From NCBI RefSeq assembly GCF_014779595.1, contig NZ_JACXZT010000019.1, forward strand, positions 897,798 to 961,797: DNA of 64,000 nucleotides. Reading direction: 5' to 3'. The position numbers and the translations under genes are program-made. This document shows positions 60,267-64,000 of this stretch, in pieces. Each line of letters opens with the position of its first letter. Positions within the stretch are counted from its first letter, which is position 1. This DNA is from Halomonas sp. ML-15. Its GTDB lineage: Bacteria; Pseudomonadota; Gammaproteobacteria; Pseudomonadales; Halomonadaceae. Below the pieces are notes generated by a model. The model saw only the letters and a list, made by a program, of their open reading frames with translations. It did no database searches and was not told where the DNA came from.

Positions 60267-61556
60267 ATGGCAGGACAACCCAACGCTTCCAATATGGTAG
60301 TCGGGCTGGATATCGGAACATCCAAGGTCGTGGCGATCGTGGGGCAACCCACCGACGATGGCGGTATCGAAATCGCCGGTATCGGGTCGCATCCGTCCCG
60401 GGGCATGAAGAAGGGCGTGGTGATCAACATCGAGTCCACGGTGCAGTCGATTCAGCGCGCCGTGGAAGAAGCCGAGCTGATGGCCGGCTGCGACATTCAC
60501 TCGGTGTATGTCGGCATCGCCGGCAGCCATATCAGTTCGATGAACTCGGACGGTGTGGTGGCGATCAAGGAGCGCGAGGTCAGCACCTACGATATCGAGC
60601 GGGTAATCGACTCGGCCAGGGCGCGGGCCATCTCCGAAGGGCAGCGGGTACTTCATGTACTGCCTCAGGAGTTCTCGATCGATAAGCAGGAGGGCATTCG
60701 CGAGCCGCTGGGAATGTCCGGTGTGCGCCTCGAAGCGCAGGTGCACCTGGTTACTGCAGCACTGAACGCGGTGCAGAATATCGAAAAATGCGTGCGTCGC
60801 TGTGGCCTCGAGGTCGATGCGATCATTCTGGAACAGCTGGCGTCGAGTCATGCGGTATTGACCGAGGATGAGCGCGAGCTGGGGGTATGCATGGTCGATA
60901 TCGGCGGCGGCACCACCGATATCGCGGTCTTCACCGAAGGCGCCATCCGCCACACCGCGGTAATTCCCATCGCCGGTGACCAGGTGACCAACGATATTGC
61001 CATGGCGCTGCGCACGCCGACCCAATACGCTGAAGATATCAAGGTCAAGTATGCGTGTGCCCTGACCCACCTTGCCTCGAGCGATGAGATGATCAAGGTG
61101 CCAAGCGTCGGCGAGCGTCCTGCCCGGGATCTGTCGCGCCAGGCCTTGGCCGAGGTGGTCGAGCCGCGCTACGAGGAGCTGTTCACGCTGGTGCGCGAGG
61201 AGCTGCGCCGCAGCGGCTATGAAGATCTGGTGGCGGCCGGCGTGGTACTGACCGGCGGCACCTCGCGGATGGAGGGCGTAGTCGAGCTGGCCGAGGAGAT
61301 ATTCCACATGCCGGTGCGCATCGCCAGTCCGCAGAACGTCAGAGGCCTCGCCGATGTCGTGCGCAACCCGATTTATTCGACAGGGGTCGGTTTGCTACAT
61401 TACGGCATGCGCGACGCCAAGCATGGACATGGCCTACACGGCCACGGGCGAGTAGTATCGGCTCAGCCGAAGAGGGAGGACGTCTCCCGGCGGGGACTCA
61501 AGGATGGTTTTCCGGCACTGGACAAGATCAAGGGCTGGTTCAAAGGAAATTTCTGA
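60267..61556 (+). CDS. ftsA: Cell division protein FtsA
   Basis: An actin-like protein that tethers FtsZ to the membrane and signals to the divisome. The 429 residues have phosphate-1 VVGLDIGTSKVVAIVG (about 11-26), the 1C domain, phosphate-2 [14 protein letters not shown] (about 211-224), VLTGGTSRM near 330, and the C-terminal membrane-targeting amphipathic helix DKIKGWFKGNF. GAGGAG lies upstream. ftsZ starts 33 bases after its stop. Confidence 0.97.
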   Translation: MAGQPNASNMVVGLDIGTSKVVAIVGQPTDDGGIEIAGIGSHPSRGMKKGVVINIESTVQSIQRAVEEAELMAGCDIHSVYVGIAGSHISSMNSDGVVAIKEREVSTYDIERVIDSARARAISEGQRVLHVLPQEFSIDKQEGIREPLGMSGVRLEAQVHLVTAALNAVQNIEKCVRRCGLEVDAIILEQLASSHAVLTEDERELGVCMVDIGGGTTDIAVFTEGAIRHTAVIPIAGDQVTNDIAMALRTPTQYAEDIKVKYACALTHLASSDEMIKVPSVGERPARDLSRQALAEVVEPRYEELFTLVREELRRSGYEDLVAAGVVLTGGTSRMEGVVELAEEIFHMPVRIASPQNVRGLADVVRNPIYSTGVGLLHYGMRDAKHGHGLHGHGRVVSAQPKREDVSRRGLKDGFPALDKIKGWFKGNF

Positions 61557-61589
61557 TACGGGCCGCGAGCGGTCCAGGAGACGGGGCTT

Positions 61590-62759
61590 ATGTTCGAACT
61601 GGTAGATAACGCACCCTCAAGCAGCGCGGTCATCAAGGTGATCGGCGTCGGCGGCGGCGGTGGTAATGCCGTCAATCACATGGTCGAGAGCAACATCGAA
61701 GGCGTCGAGTTTATCTGCGCCAACACCGACGCTCAGGCGCTCAAGCGCGTGGCGGCCAAGACTGTGCTCCAGCTCGGCAGCGACATTACCAAGGGGCTGG
61801 GCGCGGGGGCCAATCCCGACGTTGGCCGTCAGGCAGCGATGGAGGATCGTGAGCGCATCGCTGAGCTGATCAGCGGTGCTGACATGATCTTCATCACCGC
61901 TGGCATGGGCGGCGGCACCGGTACCGGGGGCGCGCCGGTGGTGGCCCAGGTGGCCAAGGAGCTGGGCATCCTCACCGTGGCGGTGGTGACTCGGCCGTTC
62001 CCCTTCGAAGGGCCCAAGCGCATGCGCGCCGCCGAAGAGGGCATGAAGGAGCTCTCCGAGCACGTTGACTCGCTGATCACCATCCCCAACGAGAAGCTGC
62101 TTGCGGTACTGGGCAAGAACGCTAGCCTGTTGACCGCCTTCAGCGCCGCCAACGATGTGCTGCTGGGCGCAGTGCAGGGGATTGCCGAGCTGATCACCAG
62201 TCCCGGTATCATCAACGTCGACTTTGCCGACGTGCGCACCGTGATGTCAGAGATGGGCATGGCGATGATGGGCACCGGCGGCGCGACAGGCGAGAACCGC
62301 GCCCGCGAAGCCGCCGAGAAAGCGATCAAGAGTCCGCTGCTGGAAGATATCGACCTGCACGGTGCGCGTGGCATCCTGGTCAATATCACCGCCGGGCCGG
62401 ACCTCTCCATCGGCGAGTTCAACGATGTGGGGGCGACCGTACAGGAGTTTGCCTCCCAGGATGCGACCATCGTGGTTGGCACGTCCATCGATATGGATAT
62501 GACGGACGAGCTGCGCGTCACCGTGGTGGCGGCGGGCCTGGAAGGTCGCCAGCAGAAGGCCGCACCGCGTGAGAGCGTAGCGGCGCGACCCGAGTCCACC
62601 GACTACCGCACTCTGCAGCAGCAGCCGGCGGTGATGCGTCAGCAGGCTGCCAAGTCCGAGCAGGAAGCGGCGGTCAAGGCGCGTGCAGAGAAGCGCAAGT
62701 CCCAGGAGCTGGACGACTACCTGGACATTCCGGCGTTCCTGCGCCGTCAGGCCGATTGA
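61590..62759 (+). CDS. ftsZ: Cell division protein FtsZ
   Basis: The tubulin-like GTPase that forms the Z ring. The 389 residues contain the GTP-binding loop [13 protein letters not shown] (about 19-31), the tubulin signature GGGTGTG (107-113), the T7 synergy loop with [15 protein letters not shown], a short Gln-rich linker, and the C-terminal peptide [15 protein letters not shown] that binds FtsA and other partners. Conserved throughout. Confidence 0.98.
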   Translation: MFELVDNAPSSSAVIKVIGVGGGGGNAVNHMVESNIEGVEFICANTDAQALKRVAAKTVLQLGSDITKGLGAGANPDVGRQAAMEDRERIAELISGADMIFITAGMGGGTGTGGAPVVAQVAKELGILTVAVVTRPFPFEGPKRMRAAEEGMKELSEHVDSLITIPNEKLLAVLGKNASLLTAFSAANDVLLGAVQGIAELITSPGIINVDFADVRTVMSEMGMAMMGTGGATGENRAREAAEKAIKSPLLEDIDLHGARGILVNITAGPDLSIGEFNDVGATVQEFASQDATIVVGTSIDMDMTDELRVTVVAAGLEGRQQKAAPRESVAARPESTDYRTLQQQPAVMRQQAAKSEQEAAVKARAEKRKSQELDDYLDIPAFLRRQAD

Positions 62760-62801
62760 GGCACGCTATCGATAGCTTAGGCGGGGCCAGGGATGTTTTT
62801 T

Positions 62802-62838
62802 TTGTTGAAACGTATGTTCGCTGTTATAGTGAACAGCG
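62802..62838 (+). promoter_or_regulatory. Candidate lpxC promoter with overlapping inverted repeat
   Basis: TTGTTG (62802-62807), a 17-base spacer and TATAGT (62825-62830), about 40 bases upstream of lpxC. A perfect 7-bp inverted repeat, CGCTGTT (62819-62825) and AACAGCG (62832-62838), is centred on the -10 box. It could be an operator or fold in a short leader. Confidence 0.55.
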
Positions 62839-62870
62839 TTTGATAACTAATATCAGCCTGGCTACTGCCC

Positions 62871-63782
62871 ATGATTAGACAACGTACCCTCAAGAACACC
62901 ATTCGTGCGACCGGCGTTGGTCTGCACTCCGGTGAGAAAGTTTATCTGACGCTGCGCCCGGCGCCGGCCAACACCGGCATCATTTTTGTGCGCACCGACC
63001 TCGAGCCTGAGGTGATGATTCCGGCGCGTGCCGAAAATGTCACCGATACCACCATGTGTACGGCGCTCTCTCAAGATGGCGTCAAGGTGGCCACCGTCGA
63101 ACATCTGATGTCGGCCTTCGCCGGCCTCGGCATCGATAATGCCTTTGTTGATGTCAGCGCACCTGAAGTGCCAATCATGGACGGTAGCGCCGGCCCCTTC
63201 GTATTCCTGATTCAGTCGGCGGGTATCGAGGAGCAGCAGGCGGCCAAGAAGTTTATCCGCATCAAGCGTGAGATCGTGGTGCGTGAAGACGACAAGGAGG
63301 CGCGCTTCCTGCCGCATAACGGCTTCAAGGTTGCTTTTGCCATCGATTTCGATCACCCCGTGAGCGAGCTGCGCGATCAGACCACTACGGTGGATTTCTC
63401 TACCACCTCCTTCGTCAAGGAAGTGTCGCGGGCGCGCACCTTCGGTTTCATGCGCGATCTGGAATTCCTGCGTTCACACAATCTGGCGCTGGGTGGCAGC
63501 CTCGACAACGCCATCGTGGTGGACGACTATCGCATCGTTAACGAGGGCGGGCTGCGCTATGACGACGAGTTCGTCAAGCACAAGGTTCTCGATGCTATCG
63601 GTGATCTCTACCAGCTAGGCTATAGCCTGATCGGTGAGTTTCGTGGCATCAAGTCGGGGCATGCGCTGAATAACCAGCTGTGCCGCGAGATGTTGGCCAA
63701 TCCCGAGTCCTTCGAGATCGTCACCTTCGAGGACGAGGCGCAGCGCGCGCCGATCTCCTACGCCGCGCCGGCCATGGCGTGA
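62871..63782 (+). CDS. lpxC: UDP-3-O-acyl-N-acetylglucosamine deacetylase
   Basis: The zinc enzyme that catalyses the committed step of lipid A synthesis. The 303 residues match the E. coli length (305) with the first zinc ligand in [11 protein letters not shown] (His78), the [12 protein letters not shown] block, and the second-half zinc-binding segment [15 protein letters not shown]. It is separated from ftsZ by 111 bases holding its own promoter and ends at an intrinsic terminator. In E. coli LpxC is degraded by FtsH through its C-terminus. Confidence 0.98.
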   Translation: MIRQRTLKNTIRATGVGLHSGEKVYLTLRPAPANTGIIFVRTDLEPEVMIPARAENVTDTTMCTALSQDGVKVATVEHLMSAFAGLGIDNAFVDVSAPEVPIMDGSAGPFVFLIQSAGIEEQQAAKKFIRIKREIVVREDDKEARFLPHNGFKVAFAIDFDHPVSELRDQTTTVDFSTTSFVKEVSRARTFGFMRDLEFLRSHNLALGGSLDNAIVVDDYRIVNEGGLRYDDEFVKHKVLDAIGDLYQLGYSLIGEFRGIKSGHALNNQLCREMLANPESFEIVTFEDEAQRAPISYAAPAMA

Positions 63783-63857
63783 GCGCCGCCGGCAGACGCC
63801 GGTGCAGGACGGCGTGTTAGAAAGCGTCTGAAGAAAACAGGTACCAGGGCTGATAGC

Positions 63858-63889
63858 AGCGCCGCTTCCTAGGAGGCGGCGCTTTTTTT
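63858..63889 (+). terminator. Intrinsic terminator after lpxC
   Basis: A 12-bp stem (AGCGCCGCTTCC 63858-63869, GGAGGCGGCGCT 63872-63883, one G-U pair) followed by a run of seven T. The apparent loop is very short, so the real fold probably opens the top base pairs. The putative group IIC intron begins 5 bases after the T-run. Confidence 0.85.
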
Positions 63890-63893
63890 CTGG

Positions 63894-64000
63894 GTGCGCC
63901 AGGCATGGCGCGCAGCGCCTGACTGGCGCTGTTCCTGAGGGTGGTGCCTCGGGATGACTTGGGGGTGAAAGTCCCCTGCACGCCCGGCAAGGGGAAGTGC
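63894..64000 (+). mobile_element. 5' end of a putative group IIC intron (truncated by window edge)
   Basis: From 63894 the sequence reads GTGCGCCAGGCATGGCGCGC, close to the class C group II intron 5' consensus (GUGYGCC-x-GGCAUGG). It then has the GGGGGTGAAAGTCCCC hairpin (around 63951-63966) and a GCAAGGGGAAGTGC segment (from about 63987) typical of domain I. Its place just downstream of a rho-independent terminator, on the same strand, is the preferred insertion site of class C introns. The reverse transcriptase gene and 3' end would lie beyond the window. The identification is from recalled motif similarity. Confidence 0.75.

Noticed and set aside
59826..61307. A 493-codon open frame on the minus strand
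   Set aside because: Antisense to ftsQ and ftsA; low-complexity translation with no domain, and no ribosome binding site in a sensible place.
63783..63857. A gene or leader peptide between lpxC and its terminator
   Set aside because: Only 75 bases with no start codon next to a ribosome binding site; treated as the lpxC 3' untranslated region.

Overview
The window is a GC-rich stretch of a gammaproteobacterial chromosome. The protein sequences and gene order point to Halomonas or a close relative in the Halomonadaceae; this is inferred from recalled family and synteny knowledge, not from a search. Almost all of it is conserved housekeeping sequence in an order that, from memory, parallels the Pseudomonas aeruginosa gatCAB-to-dcw region. 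Genes are tightly packed with many ATGA overlaps.

Layout. 1-4146: a small DUF6435-like protein, a PuuR-like XRE/cupin regulator, and gatCAB (tRNA-dependent amidotransferase) on the minus strand. 4338-14184: mreBCD (rod shape), maf, rng, yhdP and tldD on the plus strand. 14329-16242: darP (minus) and pmbA (plus), flanked by REP elements. 16257-24438, minus strand, read from the right: yrbG, kdsD, kdsC, lptC, lptA, lptB, rpoN, hpf, ptsN, rapZ and ptsO. This set covers Kdo synthesis, LPS transport, sigma-54 and the nitrogen-related phosphotransferase branch. 24612-31559: mlaFEDCB, ibaG, murA, hisG and hisD. 31649-35648: an AlgW/DegS protease, a Nif3-like protein, zapG and zapE, as two divergent pairs. 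35972-40974: rplM-rpsI, petABC (cytochrome bc1) and sspAB. 41054-44466: dolP, diaA, yraN and lpoA on the minus strand, then rsmI on the plus strand. 45386-45735 is a gene-free repeat block, followed by rnpB (RNase P RNA). 46228-63782 is the division and cell-wall (dcw) cluster: rsmH, ftsL, ftsI, murE, murF, mraY, murD, ftsW, murG, murC, ddlB, ftsQ, ftsA, ftsZ and lpxC. mraZ is absent; rnpB lies directly upstream of rsmH.

Together the genes build the envelope. MurA, MurC-F, MraY, MurG and Ddl make lipid II. FtsI, FtsW and LpoA use it. KdsC/D, LpxC and LptABC make and move LPS, and Mla keeps outer-membrane lipid asymmetry. AlgW and DolP concern envelope stress and outer-membrane integrity. MreBCD, FtsA/Z, ZapE and ZapG place wall synthesis.

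The unusual content is non-coding. (1) A dispersed element of about 120 bp that can fold into a Y-shaped palindrome is present in three copies, with paired compensatory changes between copies. (2) A MITE-like element of about 228 bp abuts one of these copies. (3) GTAG-type REP sequences occur at two loci. (4) The last 107 bases, just past the lpxC terminator, look like the 5' end of a group IIC intron that runs out of the window. (5) Several promoters (rpoN, algW/nif3, zapE, ftsA, lpxC) carry sigma-54-like sites or palindromes overlapping promoter elements. I found no CRISPR array, tRNA gene, prophage, toxin-antitoxin pair or defence system here.
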